From Paracoccus sp. M683 (GTDB lineage: Bacteria > Pseudomonadota > Alphaproteobacteria > Rhodobacterales > Rhodobacteraceae), in contig NZ_VKDF01000001.1 in assembly GCF_007096355.1 (NCBI RefSeq), forward strand, positions 6,450-66,224: DNA of 59,775 nucleotides, read 5' to 3'. Shown here piece by piece: positions 44,755 through 53,062 of the stretch. Each line of letters starts with the position of its first letter. The stretch's first letter is position 1. A model generated the notes under the pieces. That model did not search any database and was not told where the DNA came from. It saw only the letters and a list, made by a program, of their open reading frames with translations. The translations under genes were made by a program, and so were the position numbers.

Positions 44755-45816
44755 ATGGAACTTGGCGTCTACAGTTTTGGCGATGTGCAGCGCGACCCTG
44801 AAACCGGCGCGCTTGGCACCACGGCCGAGGCGCAGCGCAACCTGCTGGAGGCGATCCAACTGGCCGATCAGGTCGGGTTGGATTATTTCGGTATTGGCGA
44901 ACACCACACCTATGAAATGCCTGCCTCGGCCGCGACCGTGGTTCTGGGCGCGGCGGCTGCGACCACGAAGAACATTCTTCTGGGCAGCGCGGTAACGGTG
45001 CTGTCGACCGATGACCCGGTGCGGGTCTATCAGCAATTCGCCACGCTTGACGCGCTGTCGAACGGCCGGGCCGAGATCACGGCGGGGCGCGGTTCCTCGA
45101 CCGAAAGCTTCCCGTTGTTCGGGCACAGCCTGAATGACTATGACGATCTTTATGCCGAAAAGCTGGACCTGCTGCTGCGGCTGAACGAATCGGACCGGAT
45201 CACCTGGGAAGGCCGCTTCCGCCCGTCGCTGGATGATGCCCTGGTGGTGCCGCGCCCTGTAAACGGCAAGCTGCCGATCTGGCTGGCCACGGGCGGCAAC
45301 CCCAACTCGACCGTTCGCGCGGCGATTGCCGGTCTGCCGGTCAGCTATGCCATCATCGGCGGCGATGCAGAACGCTTTGCCCCGCTGGCCCAGCTTTACC
45401 GTCAGGCCGTCGAGCAGGTGAAGGTGCCCAACGCCGATGTCCGCATCTCGGTCGCCAGCCCCGGCTTTGTCGGCGAGGATTCGAACGCGGCCAAAGAACT
45501 GTGGTGGAACCACTATCACGAGGCTTTCCGCGCCATTGGCGAAATCCGCGGCTTCCCGGCCCCGCAGCGCGCCGGCTACGATCGCGATGCCAATGGCAAA
45601 GGCGCCCTGTTCGTCGGTTCGCCCGAGGAAATCGCAGACCGTATCCTGGCGCTGCATGGCGCGATGAAGCATGATCGGCACTTCTTCCAGATGGATCTGG
45701 GTCAATTGCCGCAAAAAGACTTCCTGCGCTCGATCGAGCTGTTGGGGACGAAGGTGAAACCGCTGGTCGACGCTGCGCTGGCCGAAAAGGCCGATGCCCA
45801 GCCCGAAACCGCATGA
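44755..45816 (+). CDS. LLM class flavin-dependent oxidoreductase
   Basis: A 353-residue luciferase-like TIM barrel using FMN or F420-type flavins. Landmarks are GLDYFGIGEHHTYEMPASAA, LLGSAVTVLSTDDPVRVYQQ, SNGRAEITAGRGSSTESFPL and IWLATGGNPNSTVRAAIAG. ATG 44755 has AAGGAGGG six bases upstream; the open frame extending left crosses the promoter and is not used. First gene of a plus-strand operon of redox proteins; it overlaps the next reading frame region closely. Confidence 0.92.
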   Translation: MELGVYSFGDVQRDPETGALGTTAEAQRNLLEAIQLADQVGLDYFGIGEHHTYEMPASAATVVLGAAAATTKNILLGSAVTVLSTDDPVRVYQQFATLDALSNGRAEITAGRGSSTESFPLFGHSLNDYDDLYAEKLDLLLRLNESDRITWEGRFRPSLDDALVVPRPVNGKLPIWLATGGNPNSTVRAAIAGLPVSYAIIGGDAERFAPLAQLYRQAVEQVKVPNADVRISVASPGFVGEDSNAAKELWWNHYHEAFRAIGEIRGFPAPQRAGYDRDANGKGALFVGSPEEIADRILALHGAMKHDRHFFQMDLGQLPQKDFLRSIELLGTKVKPLVDAALAEKADAQPETA

Positions 45817-45827
45817 TGGAGGAAAAG

Positions 45828-46472
45828 ATGACCGAACCGAAAGTGATCGGCATCCTTGGCGCGGGGCGCGTGGGCACGGCAATTGCCCGGCGCGCCCTTG
45901 CGGCGGGATACCAGGTGCGCGTCGCCTCGTCCCGCCCCGCGACCGAGATCGCGCTGGTGCTGCAATTCGTGGCCCCCGGCGCGATCGCATCCGATGCTGA
46001 CGAGGTGATCGCGGGCAGCGACATCATCGTGCTGGCCCTGCCGCTGTCGAAATATCGCAACCTGCGCCCCGACGCGCTGGCTGGCAAGATCGTGGTCGAT
46101 GCGATGAACTATTGGGCACCGACCGATGGCGTTTTGCCGGAATTTGAAGGTGCGCCCAGCAGCACCGAGGTCGTCGCCGACCATCTGGCCGGCGCGCGGC
46201 TGGTGCGCAGCTTCAACCACATGGGCTATCACGAGATAGATGGCGAGGCCCGGCCCAAGGGCGACGCCGAGCGTCGCGCCATGGCGGTCGCCGGCGATGA
46301 TCCGCAGGCGCGCGAAACCGTGGCGGGGTTCATCGACCGCCTTGGCTTTGACCCCGTGGATGCCGGCCGGCTAAGCGCCGCCAGCGCCTTCGACATCGGC
46401 ACGCCCGTCTTTGGCGCGCGGCTGGATCGCGGCCAGTTGAAGGCCGCGCTGAACCTGCCCGCCGCAGCCTGA
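45828..46472 (+). CDS. NADPH-dependent F420 reductase-like NAD(P)-binding protein
   Basis: A 214-residue Rossmann protein with VIGILGAGRVGTAIARRALA at the N-terminus, VIAGSDIIVLALPLSKYRNL, VDAMNYWAPTDG and LVRSFNHMGYHEIDGEARPK. This is the YfbR/NpdG-like group related to F420-dependent NADP reductases; in bacteria without F420 the partner is unknown. ATG 45828 is preceded by GGAGG at good spacing, so I use it over ATG 45813. It follows the LLM enzyme by 11 bases, hinting that it supplies reduced flavin or acts on the same substrate. Confidence 0.88.
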   Translation: MTEPKVIGILGAGRVGTAIARRALAAGYQVRVASSRPATEIALVLQFVAPGAIASDADEVIAGSDIIVLALPLSKYRNLRPDALAGKIVVDAMNYWAPTDGVLPEFEGAPSSTEVVADHLAGARLVRSFNHMGYHEIDGEARPKGDAERRAMAVAGDDPQARETVAGFIDRLGFDPVDAGRLSAASAFDIGTPVFGARLDRGQLKAALNLPAAA

Positions 46473-46493
46473 CCCCGGATGAAGGAGAACACC

Positions 46494-47153
46494 ATGACCG
46501 CCCCCTTCAAGATCGACATCTGGTCGGACATCGCCTGCCCCTGGTGCTATATCGGCAAGCGGCGGCTGGAAGCCGCGCTTGACCGTTTCGACGGCGCACC
46601 GGTGCAGATCACCTGGCACGGTTTCGAACTGAACCCCGACGCGCCCGCCGAATATCCGGGGACGCAGGCCGACTATCTGGCGAAACATCTGGGTGCCTCG
46701 CCCCAGCAGGTCCAGCAGATGAGCGCGCAGGTCACCAGCCTCGCCGCGCGCGAGGGGCTGGATTATGATCTGGACGCCGTGCAGATCACCAATACCGGCA
46801 AGGCCCATGAACTGATCCATTTCGCCCAGACCCAGGGCAAAGGCGCCGAGATGAAGGAACGGCTGCTCAAGGCCTATTTCACCGATGGCCGCCATGTCGG
46901 CCGAATCGACGATCTGGCCGATCTTGCGGCTGAAATCGGGCTTGATCGGGCGGCGGCCCGGCAGGCGCTGGAATCGGGTGATTTCGCCAAGGACGTCGCC
47001 GATGACAAGGCGCAGGCACGGGCCTTTGGCATCCAGGGCGTGCCCTTTTTCGTCATGGGCGGCAAATATGGGCTGTCAGGCGCGCAGGAAGCCGATACGT
47101 TTCTGCAAGCCCTGAACAAGGTGCAATCCGAACAGACGGAGACATCTGAATGA
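46494..47153 (+). CDS. DsbA family oxidoreductase (FrnE-like)
   Basis: A 219-residue cytosolic thioredoxin-fold protein. The active site is CPWC in DIWSDIACPWCYIGKRRL, with cis-Pro in GIQGVPFFVMGGKYGLSGAQ. There is no signal peptide, so it belongs to the FrnE/2-hydroxychromene-carboxylate-isomerase branch linked to oxidative stress. AAGGAG lies a few bases upstream of ATG 46494. Its stop overlaps the GST start by 4 bp. Confidence 0.93.
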   Translation: MTAPFKIDIWSDIACPWCYIGKRRLEAALDRFDGAPVQITWHGFELNPDAPAEYPGTQADYLAKHLGASPQQVQQMSAQVTSLAAREGLDYDLDAVQITNTGKAHELIHFAQTQGKGAEMKERLLKAYFTDGRHVGRIDDLADLAAEIGLDRAAARQALESGDFAKDVADDKAQARAFGIQGVPFFVMGGKYGLSGAQEADTFLQALNKVQSEQTETSE

Positions 47154-47908
47154 CCAGCCCCCTCACCCCCCTTGGCGATGCTGCGGCAACCTGCGAGGGC
47201 GGCGTCTGCGCCGTCCCCGAAGCCGGGGCGGTGGCACTGCCACGGCTTACCCTGATCAGCTTTCCGACCTGCCCCTATGTGCAGCGCGCCGTGATCGCCT
47301 TGAAGGAACGTGGCGTCGATTTCCAGGTCACCTATATCGACCTCGCCAACAAGCCGGATTGGTTCCTTCAGATCTCTCCCCTTGGCAAGGTGCCGGTGCT
47401 GAAGGTTGAACGCGACGGCGATGACCCTGCGATCCTGTTCGAAAGCGCGGTCATTCTGGCCTATCTTGACGAGACCTTGCCGGGTGACCGGCTGTTCCCC
47501 GACGATCCGCTGGACCGCGCGCGTCAGCGGTCATGGATCGAATATGCCGGCAGCGTGCTGGGCGATCTGTGGAAACTGGGCCAAGCCAAAGACGCCGAAG
47601 GGTTCGATGCAGCGCTGACCGCGCTGCGCGACCGGCTGGCCGTGCTTGAACCCGAGGTGAAGGGGCCGTTCTTCGCCGGTCAGCGCTTTTCTGCGGTTGA
47701 CGCGGTCTATGCCCCGGCCTTCCGCCAGATCGACGCGATCGAGACAGTGGCCCCCTTGGGTCTTTTTGCGGATCTGCCCCGGCTGGATGCCTGGCGCCGC
47801 GAGCTGGCCGCGCGCCGCAGCGTGCGCGATGCCGTGCCCGCCGATTTCGTCGACCGGCATCTGACCCGCCTGCGCGCCAGCGATGCCTATGTGCTGAAAG
47901 ACCACTGA
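47150..47908 (+). CDS. Glutathione S-transferase family protein with an N-terminal Cys-pair extension
   Basis: A 252-residue GST. The thioredoxin-like domain has the omega/lambda-type catalytic Cys in SFPTCPYVQRAVIALKERG, then PLGKVPVLKVERDGDDPAIL and FESAVILAYLDETLPG. A helical C-terminal domain follows. About 25 residues before the domain contain TCEGGVCAVPEAG, two Cys four residues apart, not part of the standard GST fold. A Cys-type GST usually performs thiol transfer or reductive deglutathionylation. Last gene of the operon, followed by a terminator. Confidence 0.92.
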   Translation: MTSPLTPLGDAAATCEGGVCAVPEAGAVALPRLTLISFPTCPYVQRAVIALKERGVDFQVTYIDLANKPDWFLQISPLGKVPVLKVERDGDDPAILFESAVILAYLDETLPGDRLFPDDPLDRARQRSWIEYAGSVLGDLWKLGQAKDAEGFDAALTALRDRLAVLEPEVKGPFFAGQRFSAVDAVYAPAFRQIDAIETVAPLGLFADLPRLDAWRRELAARRSVRDAVPADFVDRHLTRLRASDAYVLKDH

Positions 47909-47987
47909 CGGCTGCGAAGGACCTGATCAGATCAGTCGGCCGCCGCCCGTGAATCGCGACCCGCCCGATTTCGGTGGTCATGTTGCA

Positions 47988-48019
47988 GGCGGCGCTGTGA
48001 TCCAGCGCCGCCGCTTTTT
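47988..48019 (+). terminator. Rho-independent terminator after the redox operon
   Basis: GGCGGCGCTG (47988-47997) pairs with CAGCGCCGCC (48003-48012) around a five-base loop and is followed by GCTTTTT. It lies about 80 bases past the GST stop and 35 bases before the convergent glutamine-synthetase-family gene. Confidence 0.85.
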
Positions 48020-48052
48020 CAAGGCGAGGTCGGGCCGCCGCGCCGCTTTAGC

Positions 48053-49384
48053 CTAGACAGTGTCCAGATACAGCTCGACCGTTTCCTCGTCCGACAGTTC
48101 GGCCATGTAATGCAGTTCCTGGCGCTTGGTCATCAGATAGTTCTCGATCAGATGATCCGGGAAGATGCGCTTGATGTCCGGGCAATCGGCAAAGGCGTCG
48201 ATGGCCTCTTGCCAGGTGCCGGGAAGCTGCGCCAGCTTCTGATCATAGGCGTTGCCCTGGAAGGCGGCGGGTGGCTCCAGCTTTTCCTCGATGCCGTTCA
48301 GCGCGGCGCCGAGGATGGCGGCGACGGTCAGATAGGGGTTCACATCGCCCCCCGCCACGCGATGCTCGATCCGGCGGGCCTTGGGGCCGGATGAGGGGAT
48401 GCGGATCGCCGCCGTGCGGTTTTCATAGGCCCAGCCAATCCCCGTGGGCGCATGGGCGTTCGGCACCAACCGATCATAGGAATTTTCATGCGGCGCAAAC
48501 AGCAGGGTCGAGCCGGGCATGGCCCGCAGGCAGCCGCCGACCGCATGACGCAAAGCCTCGGTTCCCTCGTCGCCGCCATTGTCAAAGATGTTCTTGCCCT
48601 GTTTGGTCAGGATCGAGAAATGCATATGCATCCCGTTGCCGGACCACATGTCATAGGGCTTGGCCATGAAGCTGGCGGCAAAGCCGTATTGTCGCGCCAC
48701 ACCCTTGACCAGCATCTTGAACAGCCAGGTATCATCGGCTGCCTTCAGCGGGTCGGCCTGATGCATCAGGTTGATCTCGAACTGGCCCGGCCCGGCCTCG
48801 GAAATGGCGGTATCGGCCGGGATGTCCATGGATTCGCAGGCGTCGTACAGCGCGCTGAAAAACTGGTCGAACGCGTCCAGCGCCCGCAGGCTTAGCACCT
48901 CGCCCCCGGTGCGACGCTTGCCGGAACGCGGGCTGGGAGGAACGCGCAGGGTGCGGCCGGAATCGTCGATCAGATAGAATTCCAGTTCGGTGGCGACCAC
49001 CGGCACCAGACCTGCGGCGTCATAGCGCGCGACCACCTGGGCCAGCGCCTGACGCGGATCGCCGTCATAGGGGCGGCCATCGGGATGGAACATCCACAAG
49101 GGCAACAGCGCGGTTGGCGCGTCCAGCCAGGGCATCGGCAGGAAGCCGCGTTCTGTCGGCAGCAGGATACCGTCGGGGTCGCCGGATTCGAAGACCAGCG
49201 GGCTGTCCTCGATATCCTCGCCCCAGATGTCGAGGTTCAGCACCGAATACGGGAACTTGGTCCCTTCGGTCAGCACCTTCTCGGCAAAGCGGGCGGGCAC
49301 ACGTTTTCCGCGCGCGACCCCGTTGAGGTCGGCAGCGGCAATTCGGATCGTCTTGACCTCAGGGTGTTCCCTCAGCCAGTCCAT
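48053..49384 (-). CDS. Glutamine synthetase family protein (gamma-glutamyl-amine ligase, PuuA-like)
   Basis: A 443-residue GS-fold ligase. The N-terminal beta-grasp begins MDWLREHPEVKTIRIAAADL. Catalytic motifs are SEAGPGQFEINLMHQADPLK, the ATP and metal motif GNGMHMHFSILTKQGKN, HENSYDRLVPNAHAPTGIGW and the arginine region YENRTAAIRIPS. It is shorter than GlnA and starts differently, matching the PuuA/gamma-glutamylputrescine synthetase-like group. It is the last gene of the polar amino-acid ABC operon, separated by 3 bases from the permease, so its amine or amino-acid substrate is probably what the importer brings in. Confidence 0.9.
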   Translation of the reverse strand: MDWLREHPEVKTIRIAAADLNGVARGKRVPARFAEKVLTEGTKFPYSVLNLDIWGEDIEDSPLVFESGDPDGILLPTERGFLPMPWLDAPTALLPLWMFHPDGRPYDGDPRQALAQVVARYDAAGLVPVVATELEFYLIDDSGRTLRVPPSPRSGKRRTGGEVLSLRALDAFDQFFSALYDACESMDIPADTAISEAGPGQFEINLMHQADPLKAADDTWLFKMLVKGVARQYGFAASFMAKPYDMWSGNGMHMHFSILTKQGKNIFDNGGDEGTEALRHAVGGCLRAMPGSTLLFAPHENSYDRLVPNAHAPTGIGWAYENRTAAIRIPSSGPKARRIEHRVAGGDVNPYLTVAAILGAALNGIEEKLEPPAAFQGNAYDQKLAQLPGTWQEAIDAFADCPDIKRIFPDHLIENYLMTKRQELHYMAELSDEETVELYLDTV

Positions 49385-49387
49385 ATG

Positions 49388-50215
49388 TCACCTGATCAGT
49401 TGCGGTCGATATTTCATGCGCCCTGTCACCGCGCCGGGCAGATGCCGGTTCAGGCGCCGATTCACTATGCCGAATACGGAAATCAGCAACAAGGTCAGCA
49501 GGATGAAGTAACCTGCGACGATGGGGTAGGCGACGAAGGGGTTAAATGTCTTGTCGGCGAAATAGCTGGCATAATACAGGCTGTCACCGCGCTGTTGAAA
49601 CGCCGGAAAGCTGGAAAAGAACACCAGCGTGGTGGCGTGAAACAGAAAGATCGCCTCGTTCGTATAGGCAGGCCAGGCCAGCCGCAACATGGTCGGCCAG
49701 ACGATACGACGAAAACGCTTCCAGCCGGTCATGCCATAGGCATCGGCGGCCTCCAGATCGCCCTTTGGCACCGATTGCAGCGCGCCGTGGAAGATCTGGG
49801 CCGAATATGCGGCGGTGTTCAGGATCAGCACGATCAGCGCCCCGGCCCAGGCTTTCGTCAGCCAGCTGGTCGCGACGGTCATGCCGAAGATCTCGATCCC
49901 CGCGCGGGGCAGCAGGACCAGCGCCTCGTAGGCCAGGAAGAACTGGATGAACAGCGGGCTGCCGCGGAACAGGAAGATGAACCCGTTTGCCGGCTTGCGC
50001 AGCCAGGGGTTCGCGCTGGCCTTGGCCAAAGCCACGGCATTGGCGATAAAAAACCCGATGAACAGCGCCAGAATGCCGAAATACACGTTCCAGATCAGGC
50101 CAGAACCGATCAGCACGAATTGCTGGCACAGGTCGAAATCGCTGCGCGGCAGCAGCCGTTCGCCAAAGCCGATTGACCGCAGCGCATAGTCGGAAAAGGT
50201 CTGTGCGCAGCTCAT
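49388..50215 (-). CDS. Polar amino acid ABC transporter permease (HisM-type)
   Basis: Inner-membrane permease, 275 residues, about five helices. The EAA cytoplasmic loop reads LEAADAYGMTGWKRFRRIVW, and FLFRGSPLFIQFFLAYEALV is the family motif. ATGA overlap with the other permease. It works with that permease, the ATPase and the periplasmic receptor upstream. Confidence 0.93.
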   Translation of the reverse strand: MSCAQTFSDYALRSIGFGERLLPRSDFDLCQQFVLIGSGLIWNVYFGILALFIGFFIANAVALAKASANPWLRKPANGFIFLFRGSPLFIQFFLAYEALVLLPRAGIEIFGMTVATSWLTKAWAGALIVLILNTAAYSAQIFHGALQSVPKGDLEAADAYGMTGWKRFRRIVWPTMLRLAWPAYTNEAIFLFHATTLVFFSSFPAFQQRGDSLYYASYFADKTFNPFVAYPIVAGYFILLTLLLISVFGIVNRRLNRHLPGAVTGRMKYRPQLIR

Positions 50216-51093
50216 GCGCCACCCGTCTTGCGCATCGCCTCGCCCGCCAAGGTGGCCTGCCCGCGCGACAGTCGACCGGTCAGCCGGCCGATGATCTTTT
50301 CGGAACCCCAGGTCATCAGCAGGTAAAAGACCAGGATCGCCAGAAAGTAATACAGCCGCCAGTCGGGATGCGGATAGGTAAAGGCATTGGTCTTGGTCCC
50401 GCCCAGCTCACGCGCCCAATAGACGATATCCTCGACCCCCAGCAGGAACAGCAGCGGCGTTGCCTTGATCAGGATCATCCACAGATTCGACAGGCCGGGG
50501 ATTGCATAGCTCCACATTTGCGGGATCAGCACGCGGCGCGTCACCTGACGGGGCGACATGCCATAGGCCTCGGCCGTTTCCAGCTGCGCGCGCGGCACCG
50601 CCTGCATGGCTCCGTAAAGCACGTTCGCGGCAAAGGCGCCAAAGACCACAGCGAAGGCCACGACGGCGGTTGCGAAACCATAGGTCTGATGCACCCATTC
50701 CGGGCTGGTCGACAAGGGCAGCTTTGCCGCCGCGCAGACCACGAAATCATTGCCCTGCCAGACCGGCTGGCTGCTGTCGCACAGCGCCTGGTGGCGCAGC
50801 CATTCCAGCCCCTGATCCAGCGCGATGGGCACGAACAGGAAAAAGATGATGTCGGGCACGCCCCGCACCATCGCCGTATAGGTCTTGCCGAGCCAGCGCA
50901 GCGGCGCAATGCGCGAACGCGAGGCCATCGCCCCGCCAAAGCCGAACAACAGCGCGATCGGCGCGGTGATCGCCAGCAATAAAAGCACGGTTCCGAAGCT
51001 GGCATAGAACAGCAAATGCGTGCCCGATGTGAGATAACACATCAGCCAGGCAAACCCTTCAAGGGCAGACGGATCCGAGCAAGAGGCGAACAT
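50212..51093 (-). CDS. Polar amino acid ABC transporter permease (HisQ-type)
   Basis: Permease of 293 residues. Motifs are YTAMVRGVPDIIFFLFVPIA and the EAA loop LETAEAYGMSPRQVTRRVLI. A roughly 40-residue insertion between helices 2 and 3 (Cys-containing LCDSSQPVWQGNDFVVCAAA) is periplasmic and unusual for the family; its two Cys could form a disulfide. An RNA hairpin precedes the gene (51119-51134). Confidence 0.92.
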   Translation of the reverse strand: MFASCSDPSALEGFAWLMCYLTSGTHLLFYASFGTVLLLLAITAPIALLFGFGGAMASRSRIAPLRWLGKTYTAMVRGVPDIIFFLFVPIALDQGLEWLRHQALCDSSQPVWQGNDFVVCAAAKLPLSTSPEWVHQTYGFATAVVAFAVVFGAFAANVLYGAMQAVPRAQLETAEAYGMSPRQVTRRVLIPQMWSYAIPGLSNLWMILIKATPLLFLLGVEDIVYWARELGGTKTNAFTYPHPDWRLYYFLAILVFYLLMTWGSEKIIGRLTGRLSRGQATLAGEAMRKTGGA

Positions 51094-51118
51094 GGGGGAA
51101 AACCCGCTGGCTGCCGCC

Positions 51119-51134
51119 GCCGGTCAGGACCGGC
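51119..51134. promoter_or_regulatory. Intercistronic hairpin between receptor and permease genes
   Basis: GCCGGTC (51119-51125) and GACCGGC (51128-51134) form a compact stem with a two-base loop, inside the only 59-base gap of the operon. Such hairpins after receptor genes often stabilise the upstream mRNA and reduce readthrough, giving more receptor than permease. That role is inferred. Confidence 0.5.
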
Positions 51135-51152
51135 AGCGGCGCTAGTGTCAGA

Positions 51153-51890
51153 TCATTCGAACAGCATGGCGTCTTCGCCGAACCATTTCTTGATCAGCTC
51201 GTTCAGGCTGCCATCATCCTTCATCGCGGTGATGGCGGCATCGAACTTGTCCTTCAGCTCTGCGTCGGACTGGCGCAGGCCCATGCCGATGCCCTCGCCC
51301 AGGGGCACGGTGTCATGGCCGTCGACCCAGACCAACTCGCCATTCGACTGCTCGACCAACGGCGCCAGATAGTCCTTGTCGGCAAAGACCGCGTCAGCCT
51401 CGCCATTGCGGACGGCGGCGACGGTTTCGTCGGGGGTCGCAAATTCCAGCAGGGTCGCGCCCGATTCGGCGACATGGCCGGCCTGGATGGTGCTGGTCTG
51501 CGCGGAAACCACACCGCCCTCGATATCGGCATCGGCAGCCAGCGCGGCATAGGCCGAGGGCATGGCCGGGGTATATGGCTGGGTAAACTGGATGACCTGC
51601 TTGCGTTCCTCGTTGATGTTCATGCCGGCCATGATCGTGTCATAGTTGGCCGAGACCAGGTTCGGGATGATCGAATCCCAGTCATTCTTGACCCAGGTGC
51701 AGTTCAACTCGGCGCGCTTGCACAGCTCATCACCCAACTCACGCTCGAATCCGTCGACCTCGCCGGTGCTGTCATTGACGAAGTTATACGGAGGATAAGC
51801 CCCTTCGGTGCCCATGCGCACGACATCCTGCGACAGGGCCATGCCCGAGGTCAAAGCCAGCGCAGCGGCGGCAAGCATCAGTTTTTTCAT
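51153..51890 (-). CDS. Amino acid ABC transporter substrate-binding protein
   Basis: Receptor of 245 residues (SBP_bac_3, lysine/arginine/ornithine-like). Signal MKKLMLAAAALALTSGMALS, cleavage before QDVVRMGTEG. Ligand-binding motifs are GTEGAYPPYNFVNDSTGEVD, GFERELGDELCKRAELNCTW, WDSIIPNLVSANYDTIMAGM and FTQPYTPAMPSAYAAL. The Asp and Tyr pattern suggests a polar or basic amino acid or polyamine. AGGAGAGTG upstream supports ATG 51890. Confidence 0.94.
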   Translation of the reverse strand: MKKLMLAAAALALTSGMALSQDVVRMGTEGAYPPYNFVNDSTGEVDGFERELGDELCKRAELNCTWVKNDWDSIIPNLVSANYDTIMAGMNINEERKQVIQFTQPYTPAMPSAYAALAADADIEGGVVSAQTSTIQAGHVAESGATLLEFATPDETVAAVRNGEADAVFADKDYLAPLVEQSNGELVWVDGHDTVPLGEGIGMGLRQSDAELKDKFDAAITAMKDDGSLNELIKKWFGEDAMLFE

Positions 51891-51919
51891 GTTTTTCACT
51901 CTCCTGTTGGTCGTTGTTT

Positions 51920-52711
51920 TCAAGTCGCCATGGTGGCGCTGAGGAATTGGCGCAGCCGATCGGTCCTGGGTGCGCCAAACAGTTGCGCGGGCGGGCCTTC
52001 CTCGCAGATCAGGCCCTGATGCAGGAACACGACATGGTCAGCGACATCGGCGGCAAGGCGCATGTCATGGGTGACGATGATCATGGTGCGGTGTTCGGCG
52101 GCCAGATCCTTGATGACCTTGACCACCTCTTGCTGCAATTCCGGGTCCAGCGCGCTGGTCGGTTCATCGAAAAGCAGCGCCGTGGGCTGCATGCACAGCG
52201 CGCGGGCAATGGCGGCGCGCTGTTGCTGGCCGCCTGACAATTGCGCGGGCCAGCTGTCGGCCTTGTCGCCGATGCCCACCTTGTCCAGCAGGGCGCGGGC
52301 GCGGGCCTCGACCTCGGCCGGGTTCTCGCCCAGCACGGTGACCGGCGCCTCCATCACGTTTTGCAGGATGGTCATGTGGGACCACAGGTTGAACTGCTGG
52401 AACACCATCGACAGGTTGGTGCGAAACCGCGTCACCTGCGCCCGGTCGGCGGGGTGGCGATGCAACCCCTGCCCCTTCCAGCGCACCGACTCGCCCGCGA
52501 ACAGAATCTCGCCCTGCTGGCTGTTTTCCAGCAGGTTGCAACACCGCAGCAGCGTGGATTTCCCCGACCCGGATGAGCCGATCAGGCACAGCACATGACC
52601 ACGCGGCGCGGTCAGCGAAACGCCCTTCAGCACCTCCAGATTGCCATAGGCCTTGTGGAGATCCCGGATTTCAATGACCGGGGCGGAATCTGAGGGCGTG
52701 TTTGTCTGCAT
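51920..52711 (-). CDS. Amino acid ABC transporter ATP-binding protein (HisP-type)
   Basis: A 263-residue ATPase with Walker A GSSGSGKSTLLRCC, signature LSGGQQQRAAIARALCMQ, Walker B ALLFDEPTSALDPE and switch His in MIIVTHDMRLAAD. I start at ATG 52711 (MQTNTPSD); a GTG at 52756 would add 15 residues rich in promoter-like AT sequence and has no family match. It is the first gene of the operon, 29 bp before the receptor gene. Confidence 0.93.
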   Translation of the reverse strand: MQTNTPSDSAPVIEIRDLHKAYGNLEVLKGVSLTAPRGHVLCLIGSSGSGKSTLLRCCNLLENSQQGEILFAGESVRWKGQGLHRHPADRAQVTRFRTNLSMVFQQFNLWSHMTILQNVMEAPVTVLGENPAEVEARARALLDKVGIGDKADSWPAQLSGGQQQRAAIARALCMQPTALLFDEPTSALDPELQQEVVKVIKDLAAEHRTMIIVTHDMRLAADVADHVVFLHQGLICEEGPPAQLFGAPRTDRLRQFLSATMAT

Positions 52712-52808
52712 CGTCCGGGTATAGGGCGATATTATTTGGCCAATTGCAACGGTCACATTGCCGACGCTGCGTCGCTGTCAGCAGGCAATATGACCGATGC
52801 GACCGGGC

Positions 52809-53048
52809 TTAGATGATCTCGACGCTGTATTTCTCGATCACGGTATTGGCCAGCAGCCCCTCGCACATGCGGATGACCTCGGCCTCGGCGGCGGCGGGGT
52901 CGCCGCCGGTCAGGTCCAGTTCGACCACCTTGCCCTGCCGGACGCCGCTGACGCCCTTGTGGCCCAGCCCCGCAAGCGCGTGGCGGATCGCCTCGCCCTG
53001 CGGATCAAGAACGCCGTCTTTCAGCATGATGGTGACACGGGCTTTCAT
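52809..53048 (-). CDS. purS: Phosphoribosylformylglycinamidine synthase subunit PurS
   Basis: A 79-residue PurS with MKARVTIMLKDGVLDPQGEA at the N-terminus and GKVVELDL in the middle, full length for the family. It joins PurL and PurQ in step four of purine synthesis. It lies 14 bp after purC with AAGGACCGCC upstream. purQ, normally next in alphaproteobacteria, is not present; an amino-acid ABC operon follows instead. Confidence 0.95.
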   Translation of the reverse strand: MKARVTIMLKDGVLDPQGEAIRHALAGLGHKGVSGVRQGKVVELDLTGGDPAAAEAEVIRMCEGLLANTVIEKYSVEII

Positions 53049-53062
53049 TGGCGGCGGTCCTT

